The notes: a model not told the origin generated them from the letters alone. Numbered from the stretch's first letter, positions 46,640 to 54,913 are shown. The stretch: DNA of 64,000 nt from Microcystis panniformis FACHB-1757 (GCF_001264245.1 NZ_CP011339.1:744001-808000); one strand, 5' to 3'. A program made the numbers and translations.

Positions 46640-47269
46640 ATGACGACTACATCAGAAGACGTATGGCGAATCCTAGCCGAATTAGCAACTGCTCAAGCCG
46701 AATTGACTGCTGCTCAAAAAGAAACTGACAAACAACTGAAGGAAGTTAGTCAACAACAGAAGGAAACTGACCGACAACTCAAGGAAACTGACCGACAACA
46801 GAAGAAAACTGACAAACAACTCAAAGAATTAGGTCAGCAAATTGGGGGACTTGGTGCAAAATTCGGCAGCTTTACCGAAGGACTTGCCCTTCCCTCAATG
46901 GAAACGATTCTCAGGCAACGCTTTGGTATGGAAGTTGTCAGTCCCAGTGTGCGAGTCAGTAAAGATGGACAACACCTAGAAATTGATGTCCTTGCCTATA
47001 CCAATGGTGAGCTAAATACCGCCTATATCGTTGAGGTTAAAAGTCATGCTAGAGAGGAATCCATTACACAATTAAAAAGTATTTTGCAACGGTTTCGCAG
47101 CTTTTTCCCTGAACACAAAGAAAAAAAACTCTATGGCATACTAGCATCGGTTGACTTATCCAACGAATTACGGGAAAAAATTCTGCAAGAAGGGTTTTAT
47201 GTGGCTCGGATTCATGACCAAGTATTTGAACTCGATATTCCTGATAATTTTCAACCTCGACCTTATTAA
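46640..47269 (+). CDS. Coiled-coil PD-(D/E)XK-like protein, paralogue 2
   Basis: 209 residues, one heptad fewer than paralogue 1. It starts MTTTSEDVWRILAELA. Heptads include KEVSQQQ, KETDRQL and KKTDKQL. The nuclease-like domain keeps EIDVLAYT and VEVKSHAR. The 113-bp spacer before it contains AAATTCAGTAAAATAGTAAT, a plausible extended -10 region, and an A-rich leader without a strong RBS. Confidence 0.8.
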   Translation: MTTTSEDVWRILAELATAQAELTAAQKETDKQLKEVSQQQKETDRQLKETDRQQKKTDKQLKELGQQIGGLGAKFGSFTEGLALPSMETILRQRFGMEVVSPSVRVSKDGQHLEIDVLAYTNGELNTAYIVEVKSHAREESITQLKSILQRFRSFFPEHKEKKLYGILASVDLSNELREKILQEGFYVARIHDQVFELDIPDNFQPRPY

Positions 47270-47380
47270 AAATTTAGATGCGATTGCCCTCTTCCCCAAA
47301 GGAAAAACAACTCTCTTATTCATGAATCGGCCAAATTCAGTAAAATAGTAATAGACCAAATCAGAGGGAAAAATTTATCT

Positions 47381-48031
47381 ATGGCAACTACATCAGAAGA
47401 CGTATGGAGACTCTTAGCCGAATTAGCGACGGCTCAGGCCGAATTAACTGCTGCTCAAAAAGAAACTGACAAACAACTGAAGGAAGTTAGTCAACAACAG
47501 AAGGAAACTGACCGACAACTCAAGGAAACTGACCGACAACAGAAGGAAACCGAGCGACGACAACAGGAAACCGACCGACAACTCAAAGAATTAGGACGGC
47601 AAATTGGGGGACTTGGTGCAAAATTCGGCAGTTTTACCGAAGGACTTGCCCTTCCCTCAATGGAAACGATTCTCAGACAACGGTTTGGTATGGAAGTTAT
47701 CAGTCCCAGTGTCCGAGTCAGTAAAGATGGAAAACACCTAGAAATTGATGTCCTTGCCTATACTAATGGTGAGCTAAATACTGCCTATATCGTCGAGGTT
47801 AAAAGTCATGCTAGAGAAGAATCCATTACACAATTAAAAAGTATTTTGCAACGGTTTCGCCGCTTTTTCCCCGAACACAAAGATAAAAAACTCTATGGCA
47901 TACTAGCATCGGTTGACTTATCCCCAGAATTACGGGAAAAAATTCTGCAAGAAGGGTTTTATGTGGCTCGGATTCATGACCAAGTATTTGAACTCGATAT
48001 TCCTGATAATTTTCAACCTCGACCTTATTAA
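47381..48031 (+). CDS. Coiled-coil PD-(D/E)XK-like protein, paralogue 3
   Basis: 216 residues. It starts MATTSEDVWRLLAELATAQ (Leu in place of Ile, shared only with paralogue 5). Heptads include KETERRQ and QETDRQL, and the last before the hinge is KELGRQI. The catalytic-site candidates are intact. The spacer upstream (111 bp) is almost identical to the one before paralogue 5, evidence that 3-4 and 5-6 are a duplicated block. Confidence 0.8.
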   Translation: MATTSEDVWRLLAELATAQAELTAAQKETDKQLKEVSQQQKETDRQLKETDRQQKETERRQQETDRQLKELGRQIGGLGAKFGSFTEGLALPSMETILRQRFGMEVISPSVRVSKDGKHLEIDVLAYTNGELNTAYIVEVKSHAREESITQLKSILQRFRRFFPEHKDKKLYGILASVDLSPELREKILQEGFYVARIHDQVFELDIPDNFQPRPY

Positions 48032-48144
48032 AAATTTAAATGTAATCGCTCTATCTTGCCCAAAGGCAGCAACACTTTTTTCTTCATGAATCGGCAAAAT
48101 TAAGTAAAATAGTAATAGACCAAATTAAAGGAAAAAAATTATCT

Positions 48145-48753
48145 ATGGCAACTACATCCGAAGACGTATGGCGAATCTTAGCCGAATTAGCGACTGCTCA
48201 AGCTGAATTAACTGCTGCTCAAGCCGAATTAACTGCTGCTCAAAAAGAAACTGACCGACAACAGAAGGAAACCGAGCGACGACAACAGGAAACCGACCGA
48301 CAACTCAGAGAATTAGGTAAACAAATTGGGGGACTTGGTGCAAAATTCGGCAGTTTTACCGAAGGACTTGCCCTTCCCTCAATGGAAACGATTCTCAGAC
48401 AACGGTTCGGCATGAAAGTTGTTAGTCCCAGTGTCCGAGCCAGCGAAGATGGACAACACCTAGAAATTGATGTCCTTGCCTATACCAATGGTGAGCTAAA
48501 TACTGCCTATATCGTCGAGGTTAAAAGTCATGCTAGAGAGGAGTCTATTACACAATTAAAAAGTATTTTACAACGGTTTCGCGGCTTTTTTCCTGAACAC
48601 AAAGATAAAAAACTCTATGGCATACTAGCATCGGTTGACTTATCCCCAGAATTACGGGAAAAAATTCTGCAAGAAGGGTTTTATGTGGCTCGGATTCATG
48701 ACCAAGTATTTGAACTCGATATTCCTGATAATTTTCAACCTCGACCTTATTAA
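48145..48753 (+). CDS. Coiled-coil PD-(D/E)XK-like protein, paralogue 4
   Basis: 202 residues, the shortest copy. AELTAAQ is doubled, as in paralogue 6, but only four further heptads follow. The hinge and the nuclease-like domain are unchanged. The nuclease region matches paralogue 1 in reading MKVVSPSVRASEDGQ where others have MEV and VSKDG, so segments have been exchanged between copies. Confidence 0.8.
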   Translation: MATTSEDVWRILAELATAQAELTAAQAELTAAQKETDRQQKETERRQQETDRQLRELGKQIGGLGAKFGSFTEGLALPSMETILRQRFGMKVVSPSVRASEDGQHLEIDVLAYTNGELNTAYIVEVKSHAREESITQLKSILQRFRGFFPEHKDKKLYGILASVDLSPELREKILQEGFYVARIHDQVFELDIPDNFQPRPY

Positions 48754-48864
48754 AAATTTAGATGCGATTGCCCTCTTCCCCAAAGGAAAAACAACTCTCT
48801 TATTCATGAATCGGCCAAATTCAGTAAAATAGTAATAGACCAAATCAGAGGGAAAAATTTATCT

Positions 48865-49536
48865 ATGGCAACTACATCAGAAGACGTATGGAGACTCTTA
48901 GCCGAATTAGCGACGGCTCAGGCCGAATTAACTGCTGCTCAAAAAGAAACTGACCTACTATTGAAGGAAGTCAGTCAACAACAGAAGGAAAACGCCCAAC
49001 AACAGAAGGAAACTGACCGACAACTCAAGGAAACTGACCGACAACAGAAGGAAACCGAGCGACGACAACAGGAAACCGACCGACAACTCAAAGAATTAGG
49101 ACGGCAAATTGGGGGACTTGGTGCAAAATTCGGCAGTTTTACCGAAGGACTTGCCCTTCCCTCAATGGAAACGATTCTCAGACAACGGTTTGGTATGGAA
49201 GTTATCAGTCCCAGTGTGCGAGTCAGTAAAGATGGACAACACCTAGAAATTGATGTCCTTGCCTATACCAATGGTGAGCTAAATACTGCCTATATCGTCG
49301 AGGTTAAAAGTCATGCTAGAGAAGAATCCATTACACAATTAAAAAGTATTTTACAACGGTTTCGCCGCTTTTTCCCCGAACACAAAGATAAAAAACTCTA
49401 TGGCATACTAGCATCGGTTGACTTATCCCCAGAATTACGGGAAAAAATTCTGCAAGAAGGGTTTTATGTGGCTCGGATTCACGACCAAGTATTTGAATTA
49501 GATATTCCTGATAATTTTCAACCTCGACCTTATTAA
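48865..49536 (+). CDS. Coiled-coil PD-(D/E)XK-like protein, paralogue 5
   Basis: 223 residues, the longest copy, with nine heptads. Its N-terminus and spacer match paralogue 3, but it adds KETDLLL and KENAQQQ units otherwise seen in paralogues 1 and 6. The nuclease-like domain is nearly identical to paralogue 3. It is followed by the 49617-50754 IS insertion in its 3' spacer. Confidence 0.8.
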   Translation: MATTSEDVWRLLAELATAQAELTAAQKETDLLLKEVSQQQKENAQQQKETDRQLKETDRQQKETERRQQETDRQLKELGRQIGGLGAKFGSFTEGLALPSMETILRQRFGMEVISPSVRVSKDGQHLEIDVLAYTNGELNTAYIVEVKSHAREESITQLKSILQRFRRFFPEHKDKKLYGILASVDLSPELREKILQEGFYVARIHDQVFELDIPDNFQPRPY

Positions 49537-49616
49537 AAATTTAAATGTAATCGCTCTATCTTGCCCAAAGGCAGCAACACTTTTTTCTTCATGAATCGGC
49601 AAAATTAAGTAAAATA

Positions 49617-50754
49617 TACTTTAGACGTTCATAATCTGAGATTTATTAAACTTCTGAAATCGTAGAGTCAGCAAGGAATCCAGTTCTTTTTTATGTTTCA
49701 GATGGGCATCATTCAGACATTCATAAATAGCTGAAGAAAAGTCAGAAAAGTTCTCATAATATTTACCATATAAACATTTCTTTTTGACCAATTTCCACAG
49801 CCTTTCAATTAAATTTAGATTAGGTGAATAAGACGGCAGATAGAGCAGCTCTATTGACAAAGAAAGAGCCAATTCTTCAACAATTTTACATTTTTGATAG
49901 CGGGCATTATCTAAGACTAGAGTGATGGGAATCATTAGTCCTAAAGCAGCTATTTTTTCAAGGAGTTCACAGACTTGAGTTGCCGTAATATAAGTGTCAT
50001 TCGTAACCAGAATAACTTCATGAGTTATTGCATTTAATGCTCCTAAAACATTGAAGCGTTTACGCCCGCTCGGTGACTTAACAAAAAGTCTCTCAAAACA
50101 CCAAACAAAACCGAGAAATGCTCCCATGACGAAGTGAGCGGCATCAACAAAAAAAACAGCCCTTTTTCCTTCTTTTGCCTCATTTAGTCTGGGTTCTAGC
50201 TTTTTTTCTTTGTAGTCCTCTTGTTCATCTGGGTCAGCTTTAGAAGGAAGAGAACCTACTTTTAAACATTTCATTCCCATTGATTTTAAAAATTTTCTCA
50301 CTTGGGTAGGACTTCGTTTTATTCCCGTCAATTCTTCTATCCTATATACAGCTTCATTTATTGTGGCTGCTGGATTTTTCTCGAAGTATTTTTTGAGGGT
50401 TTCTTTTTGAAACTCTAATTCACTTTTAGGGCGATAGAAGTTGATTTCTTTTAATTTTTCTATTCCGCCTTCTTGATAATCGCGAAGATAGGTTAATAAG
50501 GTATTTGGCGAGATTCCTGCTAACTGACAAATTTTTTGGTGCGGTATCTTTTGGCTTTTTAACCAGAGAACTTCCATCTTCAGTTGAACCCGGGGATGGG
50601 GATGATGAAATCTTTCATAATACAGTGAGTTCTTTTCTTCTTCCGTGAATTCTAGGTTAATCATGTTTTTAATGAGTGCTTTGCTTCTAATTATGACTCT
50701 TAAACTATATTATTGTCCTTGAGTAAAAAATGCAAGTTGTAGCCGTGCAAAGTA
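49617..50754 (-). mobile_element. IS630-family insertion sequence between paralogues 5 and 6
   Basis: Ends TACTTTAGACG and (inverted) TACTTTGCACG, TA duplication at 49615-49616 and 50755-50756. The spacer it interrupts can be restored: AAGTAAAATA joins TAGTAATAGACC exactly as in the other spacers. A decayed relative lies at 10092-10612. Confidence 0.9.
49621..50664 (-). CDS. IS630-family transposase
   Basis: 347 residues. The N-terminal HTH is IPHQKICQLAGISPNTLLTY. The catalytic Asp is in AVFFVDAAHFVMG, the second in ITLVLDNARYQKCK, and the Glu in NLNLIERLWKLVKKK. Length is normal and the frame intact, so the copy may be active. It is antisense to the paralogue array and could affect expression of paralogue 6 by separating it from its upstream spacer. 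Confidence 0.9.
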   Translation of the reverse strand: MINLEFTEEEKNSLYYERFHHPHPRVQLKMEVLWLKSQKIPHQKICQLAGISPNTLLTYLRDYQEGGIEKLKEINFYRPKSELEFQKETLKKYFEKNPAATINEAVYRIEELTGIKRSPTQVRKFLKSMGMKCLKVGSLPSKADPDEQEDYKEKKLEPRLNEAKEGKRAVFFVDAAHFVMGAFLGFVWCFERLFVKSPSGRKRFNVLGALNAITHEVILVTNDTYITATQVCELLEKIAALGLMIPITLVLDNARYQKCKIVEELALSLSIELLYLPSYSPNLNLIERLWKLVKKKCLYGKYYENFSDFSSAIYECLNDAHLKHKKELDSLLTLRFQKFNKSQIMNV

Positions 50755-50789
50755 TAGTAATAGACCAAATTAAAGGAAAAAAATTATCT

Positions 50790-51440
50790 ATGGCAACTAC
50801 ATCCGAAGACGTATGGCGAATCTTAGCCGAATTAGCGACTGCTCAAGCTGAATTAACTGCTGCTCAAGCCGAATTAACTGCTGCTCAAAAAGAAACTGAC
50901 AAACAACTGAAGGAAGTTAGTCAACAACAGAAGGAAACTGACCGACAACAGAAGGAAAACGCCCAACAACAGAAGAAGACTGACAAACAACTCAAAGAAT
51001 TAGGTCAGCAAATTGGGGGATTAGGGGCAAAATTCGGCAGCTTTACCGAAGGACTTGCCCTTCCCTCAATGGAAACGATTCTCAGACAACGGTTTGGTAT
51101 GGAAGTTATCAGTCCCAGTGTGCGAGTCAGTAAAGATGGACAACACCTAGAAATTGATGTCCTTGCCTATACCAATGGTGAGCTAAATACTGCCTATATC
51201 GTCGAGGTTAAAAGTCATGCTAGAGAGGAGTCTATTACACAATTAAAAAGTATTTTGCAACGGTTTCGCCGCTTTTTCCCCGAACACAAAGATAAAAAAC
51301 TCTATGGCATACTAGCATCGGTTGACTTATCCCCAGAATTACGGGAAAAAATTCTGCAAGAAGGGTTTTATGTGGCTCGGATTCATGACCAAGTATTTGA
51401 ACTCGATATTCCTGATAATTTTCAACCTCAAATCTATTAA
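50790..51440 (+). CDS. Coiled-coil PD-(D/E)XK-like protein, paralogue 6
   Basis: 216 residues from ATG at 50790; an in-frame extension to 50730 reads IS sequence and is not real. AELTAAQ is doubled as in paralogue 4, followed by six heptads including KENAQQQ and KKTDKQL. The nuclease-like domain is intact. The stop codon TAA at 51438-51440 is partly supplied by a MITE that inserted exactly there. The proximal promoter box GTAATAGACC survives, but the upstream spacer is replaced by the IS. Confidence 0.8.
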   Translation: MATTSEDVWRILAELATAQAELTAAQAELTAAQKETDKQLKEVSQQQKETDRQQKENAQQQKKTDKQLKELGQQIGGLGAKFGSFTEGLALPSMETILRQRFGMEVISPSVRVSKDGQHLEIDVLAYTNGELNTAYIVEVKSHAREESITQLKSILQRFRRFFPEHKDKKLYGILASVDLSPELREKILQEGFYVARIHDQVFELDIPDNFQPQIY

Positions 51441-51540
51441 GTAGTCGTGCAAAATAAATTTCCTAGTGAAGAAAGGCAAAAGGCAAGAGGCAAGAGGCAA
51501 GAGGTGGTTAGATATGTGTAATTAATTTTGCTTAGGTACT
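51440..51540. mobile_element. MITE-3-like element, copy c (101 bp)
   Basis: Ends AGTAGTCGTGCAAAATAAAT and (inverted) AGTACCTAAGCAAAATTAAT match the IS630 family of 5188-6271. TA duplications are at 51438-51439 and 51541-51542. The interior differs from copies a and b and contains four GGCAAGA-type heptamers. Removing it restores sequence like that downstream of paralogue 1. Confidence 0.85.
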
Positions 51541-51669
51541 TAAAACCTCAAAGGCGATGAGAGCATCCCATTTTCGCCAATCGCCTTCTACAGATGGGAA
51601 GTTTTCTCCTGAAACTGGTTCACACAGACAATCCCCCAATCCAAAATCCAAAATGAGATGTTCCCAACC
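51541..51669. other. Short non-coding stretch, possible MITE remnant
   Basis: Contains GATGAGAGCATCCCATTTTC near its start and an opposite-facing AAAATGAGATGTTCCC near its end, resembling the tips of the 237-bp repeat. It could be a related small element. No gene is seen. Confidence 0.4.
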
Positions 51670-51813
51670 CTTCAGGCTTTGGGGAGTCTCACTCGTTCCA
51701 ATGTCCTTGAAACTATTTCCAACTTAGCGCCTTTAATCCTTCATTTGGAGGGGGAGGTTGCCTTAAGAGAAGTGTATCAAAGTATTAGGGATGTTAGTCG
51801 CTGGTGGCGGTGA
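51670..51813 (+). pseudogene. C-terminal helical module, copy D
   Basis: 48 codons from LQALGSLTRSNVLETISNLA to ALREVYQSIRDVSRWWR and a stop. It has no start. It lies between the paralogue array and the HEPN/MNT pair, just as copies A-C lie between other cargo genes. Confidence 0.7.
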
Positions 51814-51904
51814 TGCTCATAAATCAATTAGAAGTGCTACGATCAGCACAGGCCACCATAATACATTTTTTTGCCAAATACAATAATTTCTAGGTAATAA
51901 AACA

Positions 51905-52231
51905 ATGGCTCAATTACAAACCCTAATGCCTATACTACAAGAATTTCGCCAAGAATTAGCAAAGTTTTATGGAAAACGGTTAGTAAAACTCATCCTTTTT
52001 GGTTCACAAGCGAGGGGTAACGCCAATGAGGACTCAGATCTTGATATTATGGTCGTATTAAAAGGCCCCATTTCCCCTGGAGATGAAGTGATTCGGATGG
52101 CAGACATCGCTACTCAACTAGACCTTAAATATAATACCTTCATTTCTTTGATTCCCATCGCCGATGAAGACTTTGTACATCGACAAACCCCATTAATGGA
52201 CAATATTCGCCGAGAAGGGATTGTCCTGTGA
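51905..52231 (+). CDS. mntA: MNT-type nucleotidyltransferase antitoxin
   Basis: 108 residues. The nucleotidyltransferase signature is LILFGSQARGNANEDSDLDI, with GSxxRGxxxxxSDxD complete. In HEPN/MNT systems the MntA enzyme inactivates the HEPN toxin by adding AMP residues. It overlaps the HEPN gene by four bases (GTGA). Intact. Confidence 0.9.
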   Translation: MAQLQTLMPILQEFRQELAKFYGKRLVKLILFGSQARGNANEDSDLDIMVVLKGPISPGDEVIRMADIATQLDLKYNTFISLIPIADEDFVHRQTPLMDNIRREGIVL

Positions 52232-52611
52232 ACCAAAACCAAATTTCGTCCTATATCAATCAAGCTAATGAAGAATTAGAAGCGGCCACCCTATTACTTG
52301 AAAAAAATTATTATCGTGCTTGTATTTCTCGTTGCTATTATGCCATTTATTGTACAGTCCAAGCTCTGTTAATAGTTAAAAATATCAATACTCGTAGTCA
52401 TCGAGGGGTACGACAGCAATTTTCTCAACATTTTATTCAAACAGGGGAATTACCATTAGAACTATCAAAAGCGTTAAGAATTACCTATGATTTACGACAA
52501 TTAGGAGATTATGATCAAGTTATTGAAATAACTAGGGAACAAACACAAATTGCCTTAGAATACGCCACAGTATTTGTAGAACAAGCAAGCCACTGGCTTA
52601 ATACACATTAG
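52228..52611 (+). CDS. hepT: HEPN-domain toxin
   Basis: 127 residues from a GTG start overlapping mntA. The HEPN features are a long helix with ISSYINQANEELEAATLLLE, RACISRCYYAIYCTVQALL and RSHRGVRQQFSQHFIQ. HEPN toxins are RNases; the usual R-x4-6-H site is not obvious here, and the sequence fits the MNT-associated C-terminal-type HEPN better. A complete pair with the upstream gene. Confidence 0.85.
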   Translation: MNQNQISSYINQANEELEAATLLLEKNYYRACISRCYYAIYCTVQALLIVKNINTRSHRGVRQQFSQHFIQTGELPLELSKALRITYDLRQLGDYDQVIEITREQTQIALEYATVFVEQASHWLNTH

Positions 52612-52842
52612 TTTAGTATAAAGAGATAGATAAATTATCAGGGTAAGCTCATCTAATTTGGTATAAATTGTACTTGACAAAGATTTCTGAATAGGGTAGT
52701 GAAATCGCCATAGCACCGTCCCGCACCGCCAGTACCCAGACTTAGCCGCTGCTACCTCTGTATAATTTATAATTAAGCCTTAGTCTCACTGTTGTTCATG
52801 AAAATTAACGAGGAAATAGCTCATGGGTAAAGGTTTTGCCCC
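52612..52842. other. Intergenic, nothing recognised
   Basis: About 230 bases between the HEPN gene and the right 237-bp repeat. No start-stop frame of note, no palindrome beyond chance. Confidence 0.4.
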
Positions 52843-53079
52843 CAGGGTGAGAGCATCTCAAACGCTATTGACAATTAGCCAATTTTGTGAACCGCTTGCT
52901 GTGTGGGCATTTCAAGTGATACCAGTCAATCAGAATAGTTACGAAATATTCACATTTGGTCGATTTTTGCTTAACAATTGAGATGGCCAATTCTCCTCAA
53001 ATATGCCTGAATCGCTCTCTGGATAAGCAAATCACATAAAGTTGATTTTGTCAAGAATTGTTAAGATGCGCTTACCCTG
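52843..53079. repeat. 237-bp direct repeat, right copy
   Basis: Matches 41413-41649 over its whole length with one noted difference (CTGGATAAG for CTGGGTAAG). Together they enclose about 11.2 kb of accessory genes. It ends abruptly against a PIN-gene tail at 53080. Confidence 0.9.
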
Positions 53080-53224
53080 TATTGACGTAGATATTATTAT
53101 TCTTGCTCATTGGCAGTTATTAAAAAAACAATATCCGAGCCGTTATCTAGTCATCGCTACTACCAATGTCAAACATTTTCAGGGATTCGCAGAAGCTTTA
53201 AATTGGCAAGATGTTAACCTATAA
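53080..53224 (+). pseudogene. C-terminal tail of a PIN-type toxin gene
   Basis: Reads IDVDIIILAHWQLLKKQYPS, YLVIATTNVKHFQGFAEAL and stops. The D-x-D and ATTNVKHF parts look like the C-terminal acidic site of a PIN protein. The N-terminal two-thirds is missing, replaced by the 237-bp repeat, so the repeat marks a deletion or insertion edge. Confidence 0.6.
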
Positions 53225-53268
53225 CAGCTTTGAGCTTGATCATTTTTTCACTTTAATTACTTAATCTT

Positions 53269-54297
53269 ATGCAGTTTATTGATCGCGCCGAAATAGAAGT
53301 AGAAGGGGGTAAGGGAGGTGATGGAATTGTCGCTTTCCGTCGGGAAAAATACGTCCCCGCCGGCGGTCCGGCCGGCGGTAATGGGGGAAAAGGTGGTTCG
53401 GTGATTTTCGTGGCCACTCAGAACCTGCAAACCCTGCTAGATTTCCAGTATAGTCGCTATTTTAAGGCCGATGACGGTAAACGGGGCGGCCCGAACAACT
53501 GCACCGGGGCCAACGGTAGCGATCGCATTATTAAAGTTCCCTGTGGTACAGTGGTTTACAATCTCGATAGCGAGGAAATTATCGGCGATTTGGTCACTCC
53601 CGAACAGACTTTAATCGTCGCTGCTGGAGGAAAAGGGGGATTAGGCAACCGCCACTTTTTAAGCAATAATAATCGCGCGCCTGAATACGCTTTACCCGGT
53701 TTAGACGGAGAAAAACGCCATTTACGCCTAGAATTGAAGTTATTAGCAGAAGTGGGACTGATCGGGCTGCCCAATGCGGGAAAATCCACCCTAATCTCCG
53801 CCGTTTCCTCTGCTCGTCCCAAAATCGCCGATTATCCCTTTACAACTCTTATCCCTAACCTGGGAGTGGTACGCAAACCCACAGGAGACGGGACGGTATT
53901 CGCCGATATTCCTGGATTAATCGAGGGAGCGCACCGAGGAATCGGCCTAGGACATGAATTTTTACGCCATATCGAACGCACACGCCTGTTAATTCATCTT
54001 GTCTCCTTGACAGCAGAAGACCCGATCGCCGATTATCAAATTATCCAGGGAGAATTGGCCGCCTATGGTCGAGGCTTAGAAAAGCGATCACAAATACTGG
54101 TTTTCAACAAAATTGATGCTGTGGACGAGGAAACGATAGATAACTATCAAAAGCAGTTTGCTAAAATAACCAATGCCGAGATTTTGACTATTTCCGCCGT
54201 AACAGGAGCCGGATTAACCACTCTACTCGCCAAAGTTTGGCAGCAATTAGAGCAACTGGAGAGGGTCGAGGATGAAACCCCTTCCCTGTTTTCCTAA
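53269..54297 (+). CDS. obgE: GTPase ObgE
   Basis: 342 residues. The Obg fold at the N-terminus is glycine-rich (VEGGKGGDGIVAFRREKYVP). The G domain has GLPNAGKST (G1), DYPFTT (G2), DIPGLIEG (G3) and NKID (G4). The protein binds the 50S subunit and couples ribosome assembly to (p)ppGpp. Start ATG at 53269. This is the first core gene to the right of the accessory island. Confidence 0.95.
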   Translation: MQFIDRAEIEVEGGKGGDGIVAFRREKYVPAGGPAGGNGGKGGSVIFVATQNLQTLLDFQYSRYFKADDGKRGGPNNCTGANGSDRIIKVPCGTVVYNLDSEEIIGDLVTPEQTLIVAAGGKGGLGNRHFLSNNNRAPEYALPGLDGEKRHLRLELKLLAEVGLIGLPNAGKSTLISAVSSARPKIADYPFTTLIPNLGVVRKPTGDGTVFADIPGLIEGAHRGIGLGHEFLRHIERTRLLIHLVSLTAEDPIADYQIIQGELAAYGRGLEKRSQILVFNKIDAVDEETIDNYQKQFAKITNAEILTISAVTGAGLTTLLAKVWQQLEQLERVEDETPSLFS

Positions 54298-54306
54298 AAT
54301 CGCTCG

Positions 54307-54672
54307 TTAGTTGTTGAGCTGCCGGGGTGCGGGTGGTCGTCGATTGCTCGGTCTTCTTTCCGTACCTTCAAAGTTACCATTAGAACGACGGGTGCGGCGC
54401 TGTTCGCCTTCATTTTCGGCCGCATAGACTTCTAGATAAAGAGAGCGACCCGCACTCGCGGCCGCCATTTCTAGGGTAGTTCTAATCGCCTGTAAATTGC
54501 GTCCTCCCCGGCCGTAAACTTTGCCTTTATCGGCATCATCGAAGGCTACACGCACCCAAAGACGTTCATTTTCCTTACAGCGCTCGATATCCAATCTCAG
54601 ACTGGCCGGCTCTTCCAAAAACGGCTCGATAATAAATTTCACCAGTTCGAGATAATTGGGGGTACTAGGCAT
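54307..54672 (-). CDS. khpA: KH-domain RNA-binding protein
   Basis: 121 residues from ATG at 54672; a longer frame to 54783 overlaps rpsP and is not needed. The KH signature is KVYGRGGRNLQAIRTTLEMA. The C-terminus is Arg/Pro/Asn-rich and probably disordered. KhpA-type proteins bind RNA, in some bacteria together with KhpB. It overlaps rpsP by eight bases, so the two are coupled. Confidence 0.9.
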   Translation of the reverse strand: MPSTPNYLELVKFIIEPFLEEPASLRLDIERCKENERLWVRVAFDDADKGKVYGRGGRNLQAIRTTLEMAAASAGRSLYLEVYAAENEGEQRRTRRSNGNFEGTERRPSNRRPPAPRQLNN

Positions 54673-54913
54673 TGATTTTCTCGAAAATTTTCTGTTTGGT
54701 GAGAATGCTGCGCACGGTGTCCGTCGGTTGCGCTCCTTGTTGTAAGCGTCGGATGATTCCTTCCTCATCCAGACGCACTTCATCGGTGCGGGGATTGTAA
54801 AATCCTAATTCCTCTAGGGGACGACCATCGCGACGACTGGTGCTAACGGCCGCAACGATACGATAACTGGCTTCGCGTTTTTTACCAAAGCGTTTTAGAC
54901 GTAATTTGATCAT
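54665..54913 (-). CDS. rpsP: 30S ribosomal protein bS16
   Basis: 82 residues, the normal length: MIKLRLKRFGKKREASYRIV, SRRDGRPLEELGFYNPRTDE and the conserved RRLQQGAQPTDTVRSIL. An AAAGGAGAA RBS lies 13 bases upstream. It is followed by khpA, the usual order. The upstream region carries MITE-1 copy c about 110 bases away. Confidence 0.95.
   Translation of the reverse strand: MIKLRLKRFGKKREASYRIVAAVSTSRRDGRPLEELGFYNPRTDEVRLDEEGIIRRLQQGAQPTDTVRSILTKQKIFEKINA

Noticed and set aside
45876..51440. Assembly duplication of one gene
   Set aside because: Copies differ in heptad order, point changes and spacers, and one gap holds an IS with its own TA duplication, so they are real paralogues, though copy number should be confirmed by long reads.
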